DNA of 64,000 bases from Erigeron canadensis (GCF_010389155.1 NC_057767.1:1984001-2048000), one strand, 5' to 3'. Shown: positions 1 to 12,457, counted from the first letter of the stretch. Made by a program: numbers and translations. The notes: a model not told the origin generated them from the sequence alone.

Positions 1-648
1 ATAAATATTAAAACAGTAGTTAACCGATGTTTTTAAAGCCATCTTCAAAATTAAACTTATGTTAAAAACTTGCCACATTGAATTTATCCTAAGTGGCATT
101 CTAATACTTTTTAATGATAATACTTATTTTATTTAGTTTCATATTTTAAGCCAAAAAGATTTAATTTCATATTTTATCGTCTTTTTTCAATTCATAATTC
201 TCTTAAACATTTATTTAATTACTTGATTTATAACATGACTTAAAAGAGATAAAGGTATTCCATCAAAGTCGTTTATTCATCAAATCTAAATAAACATGAT
301 TTATTTCAACATTAAATTAACAATAAATTAAATATAATATAATAAATTCTATTTTCTTTGTATTCTGAATGAATTTTAGATATGCCCTCCAAAATCTTTT
401 TTAAACCTCTTATATTATCTTTTATTTTTGTTGATTTTTATAACATTTTTTGGGGGATTTGTCAATTGTTTCATTTTCTTTCAATTAATTTTGTACCACT
501 AGAAAAGCAATGAACACGAAAGGTTATGCAAGCTAATATTTCTTATACGTCATTAAGGTAATCAAATTTTTTATGTATAATTATATAATTCTTAAATATT
601 ACGAGTATAATTTCTTATGTGAAATCAAATTTTAAAATTTTTAATTTT
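1..648. other. AT-rich gene-free DNA
   Basis: No gene-like reading frame is seen. The stretch is AT-rich and ends in a Helitron-type 3' terminus, so part or all of it may be the body of a non-autonomous Helitron. No 5' TC end could be placed. Confidence 0.5.
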
Positions 649-675
649 CGCACATCGTGCGGGTAAAATACCTAG
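649..675 (+). mobile_element. Helitron-like 3' terminus
   Basis: A short hairpin (CGCAC-ATC-GTGCG) is followed 10 bases later by CTAG at 672-675, and the next base is T. Helitrons end in a hairpin about 10-12 bases before CTRR and insert between A and T, so this fits. The rest of the element is not delimited. Confidence 0.55.
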
Positions 676-1628
676 TATATATATATATATATATATATAG
701 TGAAAAAAAAACTGTACACTATTATAAAATAAAAATCTGTTTACACTTAGCGAATCCTATTATATGTATTTTATTATGCGTGTATACTATACTCATTGAG
801 TGAACACATTATCTCTAATTATATTAAAACACAGTTGTTTTAAAAACTTATTAATCAATCACAACTTTCGATTTGTTAATGTTGACTTTTGTTTTCAATT
901 TTGACTTTAGTTTATATTTTTTTTTCCGTCACAAATTTACACTTTTTACCCAATAGTTTTAATAAAATAAATAAATAAGAATAGCTAATATCTATCCGAT
1001 AGAATAATAGCTAATATTTATCCAATAAAATAATAACTAATATATATCCAATAATATGTTCTATCATATATATACAATTTATTAATTATAAATAAATTAA
1101 ATTTAATGTAAATATATTATGATTTTAATAGTAATTGTACTATTTAATTTTATTTTAATATATATTAAAGACAGTTGAACTAATGATTTATTAATCAATC
1201 ATATCGCTCGATTTTATCAAATTGACTCTCGTTGATGTCATTATTTAGTTTTTTTACATAATTTTATTTAATTAATAAAAAAAATAATTAAAATAATTAT
1301 TTTTACAATGGTATTAAAATTGGTTTTTATGTACAAAGCCCGGTTTTCACACACGAACAATTTTACATTGCAGTATCTCGAGTTAAGTCGAGAAAGAGCT
1401 TTAAATTGTTAATATGTGACACCTTAAACAAATTTCGTCTATAAAGAAGTCTTTCAAATGATGAAGAAAGGTATAGGCTTCCAATGTTTTTTTTTTTTTA
1501 TTATATTAGTTTTTTTATTAGCTTAACATTCTTGACATTTGAATTGAACACTTATTATCTATTTATGTCTTCAACTTTAAAATTATAAGATTTTATTATT
1601 TACATGTATTAATATCTAATATTAATAA
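676..1628. other. AT-rich gene-free DNA with TA microsatellite
   Basis: An (AT)n run lies at about 677-699. The rest is AT-rich with no supported gene. Confidence 0.5.
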
Positions 1629-1855
1629 GGGTAAATTATAAAAATCATACCTGAGGTTTGTTCGAAATTACACTAGTCATACCTACAATTTAAAAATTAC
1701 GTGAGACATGCCCATCGTTGTCAAAAAATTACAGTGACCATACCTATCGCTGACAGTCGTATATTTGGCCGTTTAGTCAACTCACGTGTCGTGCATGTGA
1801 GGTATCAAAATCGTAATTTCGTGTATACTTAAGGTATCATCCATGTAATTTACCC
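1629..1855 (+). mobile_element. 227-bp MITE, copy A
   Basis: The element has terminal inverted repeats GGGTAAATTA / TAATTTACCC and is flanked on both sides by TAATAA. Its sequence is the reverse complement, with modest divergence, of the element at 2494-2720, and both are 227 bp long. It has no coding capacity. The superfamily is not settled. Confidence 0.75.
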
Positions 1856-1909
1856 TAATAAAAGATTATTATGATATTTGTATTTATATTCTATATTTAA
1901 ATTCAATCT

Positions 1910-1943
<34 letters not shown>

Positions 1944-2493
1944 ACCTATTTCAAAATAAAAAATAGAAAATATATAAAAGGATGTCATCAACGATACATA
2001 TTTAGGCTTGAAATTCTAAGGTTAAACTAACGACTAACCCTGGAACTCCAAACTCAAAACGCTATAGATTGCTAATTTGAGGTATATTCTAAAACCGTGA
2101 CGAGTCTTCAACTTTGCTTTACGCCTTTTATCTGAGGGGATGACAAAAACCATACGAAAAAATTCTATTGCTTTTTAATTTTTTTTTAAATTCGTATCTT
2201 TTTAAATAGGTTTCATTAAAAAGAATAAATCATAAAAAATAATATAAAAGTGAAAAGTTTAGTGGCTTTTCATGGTTCTTATCCTTGTTATATTCAATAT
2301 ACACATATAAAAAATAATAATGACACATATAACAATAAACGCATTTTTGTATCAATTATTTTTCTTGATACATTTTTTATTAAATAAAGACTATTTTTTC
2401 ATAGCAAAATTTCATATCTTTTTTTTTAATATCTACCAAACTTAATAATTGAAGTATAAATAAAACTATAAAATTCTTAATAATTTTTTATTA
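1856..2493. other. Spacer between inverted MITE copies
   Basis: Holds a compound (CA)n(TA)n microsatellite at about 1909-1942 and AT-rich filler. No gene is seen. Confidence 0.5.
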
Positions 2494-2720
2494 GGGTAAA
2501 TTACACATATGATACCCGAAGTATATTTGAAATTACGATTTTGATACCTCACATGCACCACACGTGACTTGACTTAACGGCCAAATAGACGACCGTCAGC
2601 GATAGGTATGGTCAGTGTAAGTTTTTGACAACTATGGGTATGTCTCGCGTAATTTTTAAATTGTAGATGTAACCAGTGTAGTTTTAAACAAACCTCATGT
2701 ATGATTTTTGTAATTTACCC
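2494..2720 (-). mobile_element. 227-bp MITE, copy B (inverted)
   Basis: Same family and length as the copy at 1629-1855 but in opposite orientation. It starts GGGTAAATTACA, ends TAATTTACCC, and is flanked by TATTA on each side, a likely 5-bp target duplication. No coding capacity. Confidence 0.75.
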
Positions 2721-2741
2721 TATTAATATTGTTGTAAGTCT

Positions 2742-2775
2742 CGTGTCCAGTGTTGGACACGGGTCTAAAATCTAG
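2742..2775 (+). mobile_element. Helitron-like 3' terminus
   Basis: A perfect 8-bp stem (CGTGTCCA / TGGACACG, 4-base loop) is followed by a 10-base spacer and CTAG at 2772-2775, then T. This is the textbook Helitron 3' end. The 5' end of the element was not found. Confidence 0.65.
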
Positions 2776-3922
2776 TTATAAGTTTATAACACGATATTTT
2801 ATACGAGTACAATTTTGTTAGAACTGGTTAGGTTCGATGTTTAATTTTGTTATAACACGATATTAAATTTATGATACTTAATGATCGTAATTAAGATAAC
2901 GTGAATCATCCGTATGTTAGTAATCAATATACTATATAAGTTTAAACCTCAAACAATCAAACATGTTAGGTTCGATGTTTAATTTGGCAGAAGTCTAGTG
3001 TATTTGCCATGTGAATTTTTTTAAAGTAATAGTTATCTATTCAAGTATTTAAAATTTGAAAGCCTCTATCCATGAATAATGACATATATATTGGGAAATC
3101 ATATATAAAGTTCATAAAGAAAAGTAGTCAAGTGAAATTGTCATTTTAAACTTTATATAGTTTGATAATCGTAAAACTGTCCCTTTCATTTATAACCCAT
3201 CTCCCACCAAAATTTTTTTGCGTTCACAGCATACTTGATTTTCCCATATTTTTAAGCTAAAAATCAAGAAAAATAAAGAAGAGGTAATATTCTAAAAGAA
3301 TATTGACAGGATTTGACATTTTATTTCATCATATATGAACCATAAAAACTGCAGCCATAATATATTTGTCCACTGAGAAACAATTCTAATTAATGTTAGG
3401 ATTTGACATTTAACTGTCTAATTGTTACATGAATGAGCTATTTTTCTAAGTTTTTTACAAACTTTCGTTTTCTATGAATTTAGATCACAAATATTGAAGG
3501 CGTTATTCACTGGTACAAGAAATATTCTAAAAGTTAAAGGTTCTTATACAAGCTGCATGCACTGCTGCAGGAAACATTATCTGTTAAGGATATTTCCAAA
3601 ATATAGCTTTGATTTTATATAAATTTTTTTTTTTTAAAAAATGATTCGTTTATTTTTACTTGAAGTTTATTAATTAGCTTATTAATCATCGATCTCCTAA
3701 TACTATACGATGATAACATATATGTAGTTCATTTTAATAGCTGCCATAATTAATCCGTTAGCCTTAAATAACGTGATCATCAACAAAAGCTTATCCTATT
3801 ATACATTTTGTCATCATCACATCAAATCAAATCAAGTTAAAAAATGCATCAAAAGTCAAGTACGTACATCAGAAAGAGTATGTGACCCCCAAACCTTTTT
3901 AACATTTCACTTTCTTTCTTTC
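2776..3922. other. AT-rich intergenic DNA
   Basis: No gene or clear element is seen. It leads into the SINE insertion upstream of the VIT/VWA gene. Confidence 0.4.
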
Positions 3923-4183
3923 AAACCAACTGGGTTCAATAGTTGATGCTCTTGGCTTTACAGACAGAGATTGTGAGTTCGATTCTCATGTCCAGTAAAG
4001 CTGGACGTGTGTTTCTACCTTTGGTAGAACTGGAAAGAAAGAAAGAAAATGCTAAATGTCGCCTTTGCGGGTTTTGAGCCTCGATGGTGTATAATTAAGG
4101 AAGGTTAAGATGTACTCAGACTTACCTCTACCAAACCTAAGAAGAGAGGCTGCTCCCATTTTCTAAGAATTATTTGCTTTTAT
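3923..4183 (+). mobile_element. tRNA-derived SINE (Au-SINE-like)
   Basis: A 261-bp element with a tRNA-like 5' part containing a polymerase III B-box-like sequence (GAGTTCGATTCTC). The 3' part carries a motif that reads GTAAG-TCTG-GTACATCTTA-type on one strand, as in plant Au SINEs. It is flanked by a 12-bp direct repeat TTTCTTTCTTTC at 3911-3922 and 4184-4195, though that duplication is low complexity. It sits about 180 bp upstream of the start codon of the next gene. Confidence 0.6.
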
Positions 4184-4245
4184 TTTCTTTCTTTCTACTA
4201 AAAAAATTAATTTATTACTATCATATTTCCCATTTGTGACATTGC

Positions 4246-4257
4246 TATATATATAAA
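4246..4257 (+). promoter_or_regulatory. Candidate TATA box of VIT/VWA gene
   Basis: TATATATATAAA lies about 110-120 bp upstream of the start codon, a normal distance for a plant promoter with a short leader. Not proven. Confidence 0.4.
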
Positions 4258-4366
4258 AAATTAAGCTATATATTACTCCCTCACCAGCTAGCTCACACTA
4301 GTATCAAAAACCATCTCTTTCTTTTTCTTCTTCATTTCCTTGCAACATTACTTACATTCAACAAAA

Positions 4367-7300
4367 ATGTCATCACTAGACGAATTTTCGAGATCAGTCG
4401 ACATGGGACTACGTCTTGCCAAACGAATATACTACGGGAAAGACGGCGGTCCTTCCATGATGTCGGCTCCAAAACCGCTTTCCATGGAAAAATCTTTATC
4501 CAATTCTTCCTCGGCTTCTGCATATCGTCTGCCACAAAACCATCATCATCCTACTGCACCAATGGCTTATGCTGTGATAACCGAGCCTGCTGTAGTCGAT
4601 AACCCGGATATCAGAAGCTACCAGCCTTACGTGTACGGACGTTGCGATCCACCAGCATTGATCCCTTTGCATATGGTTGGTGCCACGACTTTGGATGTTG
4701 AGTGTTGGTTGGATACTGCGTTTGTTACGTTTACTGCTACGTGGCGCGTTCATTGCCTAGCGTCCAATGCGTTGTGTGATTGTCGTATCGCCATTCCCAT
4801 GGGTGACCAGGTACTTAATTATAATTCTCTCGTTTGATGATAGTTTACTAAGAAATTCTTATAAAAATTTACATTAAATTTTGTTTCTTTCATCTTCTCA
4901 TTATGAATGACTGCAGGGTCACATGTACGTATTTGTAACATTATTTTGTCTTTAATCTACTTTATGAATAAGCTGTGATTTAATTCTTTCTATGAAAAAG
5001 TTGGTGTACATTCAACTGTACCATTTATCATATGGAGGACCATTTACTATTTTGCAGTATGTTATTTTATCATATTTTTATGTTCTTTCATTTTTTTAAA
5101 AATACTTTTAGACGCCTTTTTTTGCTAGTATTTGCTGAAGACAAATGATAACTTGCATTTTATGAATTCCATACATGAACAAGTGTATTTGCCTACACAA
5201 AGGGTTAATTAACGGGTCATCTGCTCTCACACAATTATTTTTTGTCTATATATGTAAAACACAAATTTTTTTGTCGATATATGTAGAATAAATTTTACGT
5301 GTAAAACAGAATTTTTTTTTTAAAAAAAAGTAGTATTATTGATGTTAACTTTACGAATTTTAGTTCTCAAAAAGCATGGTTTGGCTAACAGGGTTCGGTT
5401 CTAGGTGTTGAGGTTGAGACCAACATAAGATCATATTATACCCAGCTTATAACACCTGAAGATGAAAAAGACGACGAGCAAGACACCACAAAAGACGGTT
5501 TCTTAATGAAAGGGAATACATACACTTTTCAAATCTTGCAGGTATCCCGAAAATGTTTTTGCATAATGATCTGCGATGTTATCTATGTAAAAAAAGTCAC
5601 TTATCGTTTGACTCTTAACATTCCAAGGTTGAAGGAGGGTCCAATGTAAGTGTCAAAGTTAGATGGTCTCAGAAAATGTCATATCAAGGTGATGATTTCT
5701 GTCTCAGCGTGCCATTATCTTTTCCAGCTCATGTAAATCCGGTGTTCAAGAAAATACCTTGCAGAGAAAAAATACTGCTAACTGTGAATTCTGGTACCTC
5801 TGCGGAGATTACATGCAACATTGCTAGCCATCCTTTAAAGGTATGCCAAGAATCTTATTCATAATAGTATCTTTCGTATCATATGATTAGAGGTGATATA
5901 AAAGATGGGTCTGCACTCTGCAGATTGGCTAACGGGTCGAAAATGGTTTGGGCTTAAATGGGTAATTTTTGAGTCGGGGCTCTCAGGTTGACCCAAAACA
6001 CCTTTTGTTCATATTTTTTCAATCTCAAATGACTAGAAAAACTATATCAGTATACTATTAGTCAGTTTCGTATACACTTTGAAACTTCTTTTGACCCATC
6101 TAATCTGTTTCCATTTTATATAGTTTGTTAGAACTTTGCCCGTTTGGCCAATTGAGGATCAAAATTTATCTTGACTCAACTCAATTAACCCATCATTGGT
6201 TATATTGTTCAATATGATTATGCCATTCTTGTTTGTGACACCAATTGTAAAAGTCTCTTTATTTCTGTCTTCAAAGGAACTAAAACGACATGCTGGGCAA
6301 ATATGCTATTCCTATGAGGCCGAGGTTGTCAAGTGGTCTTCTCATGATTTCTATTTTTCTTATTCGGTAATTCTTATTATCTTTTAGTCTTACTTTAAAT
6401 TGTACGTTTAGATCCATTTAATGAAAGCATTTGGTATCGTGTTGTCCACATTCTTTCAGGTACACTCAAATGATATATTTGGTGGTTTGCTCCTTCAGGC
6501 TTCATCTTTACATGATTATGATCAAAGAGATATGTTTTGCTTTTATCTTTTTCCTGGAAGTAACCGAACCATGAAGGTTAGTCTAATATATTGTTCTTGC
6601 CAATTCAAAGAGATATGTAAATTACTATATTTTTTCAATGAAGATATAATAGTTTGGTTGCTGTTTTCCTTTGTATAATGTGGAGTTAATTAGTTGTTAG
6701 TGAATGTTGATAGGCTTTCAGAAAGGAAGTGGTGTTTGTAATCGATACAAGTGGCAGCATGCGAGATGTGCCTCTTGAGAAAACAAAATATGAAATTGTA
6801 GGATCTCTATGGAAGCTTAATCAAGGAGATTCTTTTAACATTGTAGCATCGAATGGAGAACTTAAAACATTCTCTTCATCATTGGTGGTGGCATCAGAGG
6901 AAACAATTACGGATGCAACTGAATGGATGGATACAGATCTCATTGCTGATGGAGGTACAAACCTCATGCTTCCCCTAAAGCAGGTACTAATCATCTCAAA
7001 CTGTGATCTCTAAATTTGTATGGTCGATGTATAAGAAGTTTTATAAAAATCCAGGCAATTGACATGGTTGGTAAAACCAAAAATTCAATTCCTTTCATTT
7101 TTCTTATCACCGATGGGGCTGTTGAAGATGAAAGGGAAATATGTAATATGATGAAAGGTCACATCATGGACAGAGAGCTGAATTCTCCACGAATTTGCAC
7201 GTTTGGCATAGGTTAGACATTTTTGTTGCTATTATATTTAGATTAAGTGACCATCACCAAGTTGGTGTAGTGCCAAGGAGTCAGGTTCCCTCACAAGAGG

Positions 7301-9429
7301 TGGTCTCAGGTTTGATTCATGCCCTAGGCATATCTTGGGGGTGGCCCGGGAAATGGATGGAACCGTCCATGGGAAAAGCCCGGTTAAAACTTCCTAAATA
7401 GCTTTATTAAAAAGTTTAGATTATTAATGTAGTATTATTGTTATAATAGTGAATGTATTTACTGTTTACTAAAATATAGGAAAAATAGTTTTTGTGGGTC
7501 AACGCAGCTGCAAAAAAAATGTCCAACATGGGTTACCCAACCTGTCCAACCCGCTCCAGTTGCCATCCCTACATATATTGATCTGTTTTTGGTAAACAAT
7601 ATTATCTCTATATTCAGGTTCATACTGCAATCATTATTTCCTGCAACTGCTTGCAAGTATTGGAAAGGGATACTATGATTTTGCATTTGATGTGGGTGAG
7701 TTTCATCAAGCACATAAAAGTCCTCTTTTAAGCTTCATGTATGACCGATGAAATATGCTACCATAAATGTATTCCGTTCTTTACCCAACCGTGATGGATT
7801 TGGGTATAGTTTGTGTTGCTGTTGTTGCATACTCATTGTTGATGACATGTTTATTGTTAATTTTTTTGACCAGATTCAATCAGCATTCGTATGCAAAGGC
7901 TGTTTGACAATGCTACATCACCTATGTTGTCAAATGTAACCCTTGATTCCTTACAAAATCTCGAGTCATACGAGGTCGTTACATGACTTATGTGGCTATC
8001 TGACTTTCTCATTGTTAAATTTTTAGGCTTAACATCTTTTGTATTTATTGCAGATATTCCCATCTCGTCTTCCAGACTTACTGTCTAGAAGCCCGTTGAT
8101 TGTATCAGGCAGATACAAAGGGAATTTCCCCAACATTGTAACAGTTAGAGGTTTCTTGGGTGATCTTAGCACTCATGAGATTGATGTCGAAGTGAGAAAG
8201 GCTGTCGATATGCCTTTAGAAAGGGTAGACTTTTAAACTTGTGTCTCTTTAGAGTTTAGAATAATCTTTCTGTTTTATCCTTTTCAGCAGATATATTAAA
8301 TGAAGAGAGATGGGTGGGTTGGATAATGGGTCACAATCGGTTAAGGTCAAAAGCGGTAAACTTTAAGTGTGGGCCAATACAGGCGACATTCGGTTTGGAA
8401 GTATTTTGTAAATTACAGTATAACTAGAAATACATTAAACTAAAAGTCACTCTTTCGTATAAGTCGATTTACAATAAAAACTTTTTATACTTTACCCATT
8501 GGGCCTGTTAACAAAAGAAGAAAATAATCCAGAGTAGCCCTGTATGCGTAAGAAAGGCTTGAAATAATCATCTACTTTTTAGGTATGTGCAAGGAGGGAA
8601 ATCGCTATGCTGACAGCACAAGCATGGTTGTACCAAAATGCAGAACTACAGGAGAAGGTTTTAGTTTCTTGCTATTAATGTATAATTTCTTGCAAATGAT
8701 CTTACTTAAGTCCCATAATATTATGTGATTTTTTACAAATGTTTCCCTCAAAATTTGGACTATCAAGACATTATCCGCGTGTCTTGACTTATTTACGATT
8801 CTTTTGCTTTCTTCACTCTATGAATCTTCCTTTGATGATTATTTGAGTTGCTTATCCCTTATCATTGTTGTAGGTTGCAAAAATGAGCTTACAAAGAAGG
8901 GTTCCTTCTGAATACACTCATATGATTCTGATTCATCACGACAACTTAAAGCTAGCAAATGAATCATATCTACCAGAAGAGGTACGTCTTGGCATAGCCA
9001 CTTTGTAAATCATTTGGCTTAGTTAGATAGAAACTGGGACACAGTTTGCAGTCTGACATGGCCCGTTTAACGTAAACGCAGCTGCAGAAGCGTAACAAGT
9101 CGAAGAATCAGAAGAAAAAGTACCTGATAAATCTAATCGTTGGATTTGGTAATTTGACCGCGACTGCTGAGAATCTACCTCCAGGAATTGAAGAATTAAA
9201 GTTAAGTGAACCAGCTGCAGGAAAGGTACTGCAGGCAGTTTCCTCTTGCTGGACCATCTTTCTTGATCGAGTTTGTTGCAAATGCTTCATCCAGGCATGT
9301 GATCAACTAAACGACCAATGTGCCATTATATTAACACAACTATGCACCGCCCTCGCTTGCTTTCAATGTCTAAGCCACTGTTGCGACATGTGTGATTCGT
9401 GCGCTGAGATGTGCTTAAATTGCCTTTAG
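4367..9429 (+). CDS. VIT/von Willebrand factor A domain protein (inter-alpha-trypsin inhibitor heavy chain-like)
   Basis: Thirteen exons join in one frame to about 773 aa: 4367-4810, 5392-5541, 5628-5840, 6277-6366, 6460-6576, 6714-6983, 7055-7211, 7618-7695, 7874-7974, 8054-8224, 8583-8657, 8874-8981 and 9082-9429 (the last could start at 9088). All borders are GT-AG and the phases match. The N-terminal ~330 residues hold the VIT-type region. A VWA domain follows, with the metal-binding DTSGS motif at about residues 349-353, the MIDAS threonine in DGGTN at about 420, and ITDG at about 447. The C-terminus is a cysteine-rich tail, about 15 Cys in 60 residues. Length and layout match the plant family annotated as ITI heavy-chain-related proteins (about 750 aa in Arabidopsis). 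The MIDAS suggests divalent-metal-dependent protein binding, but the function in plants is unknown. Introns carry transposon scraps, including a SINE. Confidence 0.9.
5886..6210. mobile_element. Degenerate hAT-type MITE in intron 3
   Basis: The left end reads TAGAGGTG and the interior is rich in GGGTC and GACCC blocks, typical of a common plant hAT MITE type (TAGAGGTGGCAA...). The right border is not clear. It lies wholly in the intron at 5841-6276. Confidence 0.35.
7246..7414 (+). mobile_element. SINE-like element in intron 7
   Basis: A 169-bp GC-richer insert flanked by the 9-bp direct repeat TTTAGATTA (7237-7245 and 7415-7423). A weak B-box-like GGTTTGATTCATG lies in the first half. It starts about 34 bp after the splice donor of the VIT/VWA gene and does not interrupt coding sequence. 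Confidence 0.5.
7490..7575. mobile_element. hAT-type MITE fragment in intron 7
   Basis: GGGTCA and CCCAACC blocks end in TTGCCATCCCTA, resembling the right end of the TAGGGATGGCAA class of plant hAT MITEs. The left end is missing. Confidence 0.3.
8290..8530. mobile_element. GGGTC-rich MITE fragment in intron 10
   Basis: A GGGTGGGTTGG and GGGTCA-rich stretch resembles the interior of plant hAT MITEs. Ends are not resolved. Confidence 0.25.
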
Positions 9430-9912
9430 AAAGTCCATCATAAGAACTTATGTATGTTTAAACATGTACCAATACATATATGTATTGGTAAAATTTATGC
9501 CTAAATATACATGTACGATATGTGTATTTTAGTAATTCTTTGTTCTCCATCTGCGCTTGTAATTTGCCATATGGAATGACATTCTATCTAGCCATAGGTA
9601 CATTTATGCATGAATGGACATATACATTTTTTTACCTTCGATTTTATTGCATGTGCAGCTTATAACACAAAACTGAAAATCGGAACTCGATTTTGCCATT
9701 CTGGAAACTGTGTTGGTGTTGCAATTTAGTGGTTTTGTGGTATGATTTTTGAAATTGTGTGGTGATTTTGGGTTTGTGTTAAGATTTTGTTGGTAACTCA
9801 AAAAATTGTTCGCTGAACTTTATATATTTTCTCATTTTGAAAGCTTTAACCAAAATTTTTTTCTTTTTTTTTTTCTAATATCAATAACATATATACCAAT
9901 CAGACAAAGTCA
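9430..9912. other. 3' flank of VIT/VWA gene
   Basis: Probable 3' UTR and terminator region of the gene ending at 9429, then AT-rich DNA leading into the reverse-transcriptase remnant. No separate gene is supported. Confidence 0.5.
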
Positions 9913-11294
9913 TTACATTACAATGGCAGGTAGTCGGGCAACTAGTTGCGTCGCTACCCTCATTTGAATAGCAAACTCGATTCTACTAAATACGACGTTT
10001 TGGGCCTTAAGAGTCGAGGAATTACTATTAACTATCGTATAGCGTCGGGGCAAGTACACCAAAGGTGTCAAAACCAAATGGGACACATACATGTTGATAC
10101 TCAATGCAAGCTTTCTCGTGTTTTGCAACTTTGCTTAACTCAGCCTTGAGTGCGGCCTGTCCCGCAACAAAACCATGGTTCTTGAGTCCAACAAGAGGGG
10201 ACACTCCTGTTAGTCTACACACGCGTATTTCCCCCCTTCCCAACCAAACACAAGAATGTCCGTCGGGCGTAAGGTGGACCTCCCTTCTAAAGGATAAGTT
10301 AAAAAGGTCACAGGGGCCTCTTTATTGGTAGAGATCCCGGCCCGCTTAAGGACATCACATAACACATCTCTTACCCAATCATGATGATATTTAAAACCTC
10401 GTAGCTCTTTACAGTGGACCGCATGCTCGCCGAAAGAATCTAAACACGCTTTACGACGACATACTGGACATGGCTCATCAGCCGGGAACCAAGGTATCAT
10501 CAATCGGTACTTAAGGATGGCTCGGTATTCAACAACTGCATGTGTTGTCCTAAGCCTTCGATAGGGGTGACAAACAAGAAATCCTGAGCGTGAGGGGCAC
10601 CCAAACAATCAAACACGACTCTTTGTCGCCCTGGGGGGGGGGGGGGGGGGGGGAAATCAAACTTCTCCTTAATCCTCTTAACGGTTCGCTATATAAGCCT
10701 ATCGCCAGAATTTTCGGACTTTAAGAGGGCCGGTGTCTTTTATATAGAAACCGTCAAGATCAAGATCTGGAAGAAAACTATGCAAAAGGTTTAATGCACT
10801 CCTATAATCTGAGTCTAATACACTCCTATCGCATTCACGTAGTATATGGTCTTATAAACTCTAAAATTGGGCCCTTGAAGCCACGAAAGCATATGAAAGG
10901 CATCCTCGGCTGTGCAAATCCCTAGACCGCCAAACCGAGTTGGAAGAAATTCCAACCTCCATTGGAAGTCCCCGAAAAAGGGACCCCTACAAACAACAAT
11001 ATCCTCTAATGTTTCCCACATGCCCTTATCGAAAACAAAAAGACCAAATAACAATTTGGCAACACCTATATAAGAATGAAGCAGGAGGAGCTCGCTTTGA
11101 TGGTCCCGTAACCATTTAAGGTTCCCCATCAACTCAACAGCACAATTTGCTCTTTTAAAAGCCAAACTGCTAATAAAACCCACATCTCGACTAATAGCAC
11201 CCCCCAAAAGTTTAACACCTAACACCAGCCAACCAATCTTCGGGGGAATAAGTCGTCCCGTACCTTCGCATCATTGCAGGTTGGCTAGAAAACT
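9913..11294 (-). pseudogene. Reverse-transcriptase element remnant, C-terminal half
   Basis: On the minus strand, broken reading frames translate to the latter half of a reverse-transcriptase polyprotein of a type common in plant genomes. In order they hold a thumb-like segment with GVKLLGGAISRD and FGGLGI (about 11225-10815), a CPVC...FGEHAVHC zinc-binding cluster (about 10480-10420), then RPTDILVF and the CVDLTGVSPL block (about 10260-10190), ending near 9913. Several frameshifts break it, and a G homopolymer lies at about 10631-10653. A CCHC cluster followed by R-P-x-D and a later D resembles the restriction-like endonuclease tail of R2-type non-LTR elements. That likeness is my inference. 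It continues upstream at 13676, across the inserted LTR. Confidence 0.75.
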
Positions 11295-12379
11295 TGTAAC
11301 ACCCCATAGTTTTAAGGTACTTTAACAATGATTATAATATTATTGTTACAATTATTAAATGATTATGTTATTATAATATATTATTTTAGAATACGGTCTA
11401 CCGTATTCTTTAAAAGTCGGATATTTTAAGTGTCGGGACTTATGTTTTAAGTAACGGAGTTTTAAATAGATAAGATTGGAGGGACTCGGTGTAAATACCC
11501 ATTTAAATGAATGAAACGTGGCAATATGGGCTGATAACAACCGTCCCACTTTTCCCCCTATCTCAAAAGACTTCCTTCGGTAGAAAAAAATGAACAGGCG
11601 GGAAAGAAAGAATAGCAAGAACACGGCTGATTTCAAGCCTCAATCGTCCTCTTTAATTCTATTTCCAAGTGTTAAATTAATCCATAATCAAAGATATGTA
11701 TGTGTTCTTGATTTATTGATTTAAAAGTTAGAGTTTTGGTGATTTTGGATTGGAATGATGAAACTAATCAAATTAATTCAAGGGTTTTGTTCCTATGATG
11801 TTATTAAACATCTAGAAACCAATAAATTAGATTATGGAAAGGAATTTATAAAAGAGGATAATTTTAGTTAGTGATTATGATTATGTAAAAGATGAAATTG
11901 AATAAAAGGTTGTTAAACCATGGTTGTAGTGGGTTGAACAAGTTCATTTAGATGTATTAATCCTAAATTAAAGATTTGTTTTGGTAGAAATTACATAAGT
12001 TGAATTATAGCTATTGTTAGTAACTAATGGTGAAGTATGATCTTAAAAGTCAAACTGGTCAAATGTGTCCAACATGGATAAAAAGTGATGTTAGGAAGTT
12101 GGTTATGATGTTATCAACGTGAATAAAGTAGAAGGATAGTTAAAGAATCGATAGAACAGACGATAAATAAACTAGTAGTAATATGTGACCATTTGGCTTT
12201 AAAAGTCAAAGTGGTCTTATTGAGTTATTAGAGTTGAATTGATTACAAAAAGTTGTTAATGTGTTTCTATGGATGATTTTATATGTTAATGTATATAGGT
12301 GACGAGTTGGAAGCATTTTTGATGATTATTGCTATTGGTCGTAAAAAGGTGAGTAATATGAAGATTAGACAAGTTGGAT

Positions 12380-12457
12380 GACTATATGACCCCGAGGTGT
12401 CATATAGTCATAAGACAGTTAAGTTGAGACTATATGACCCCGAGGTGTCATATAGTC
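12380..12457. repeat. Two identical 30-bp hairpins inside the solo LTR
   Basis: A near-palindrome (GACTATATGAC-CCCGAG-GTGTCATATAGTC type) occurs at 12380-12409 and again at 12428-12457, period 48. Each copy can fold into a stem of 11-12 bp. Confidence 0.8.
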
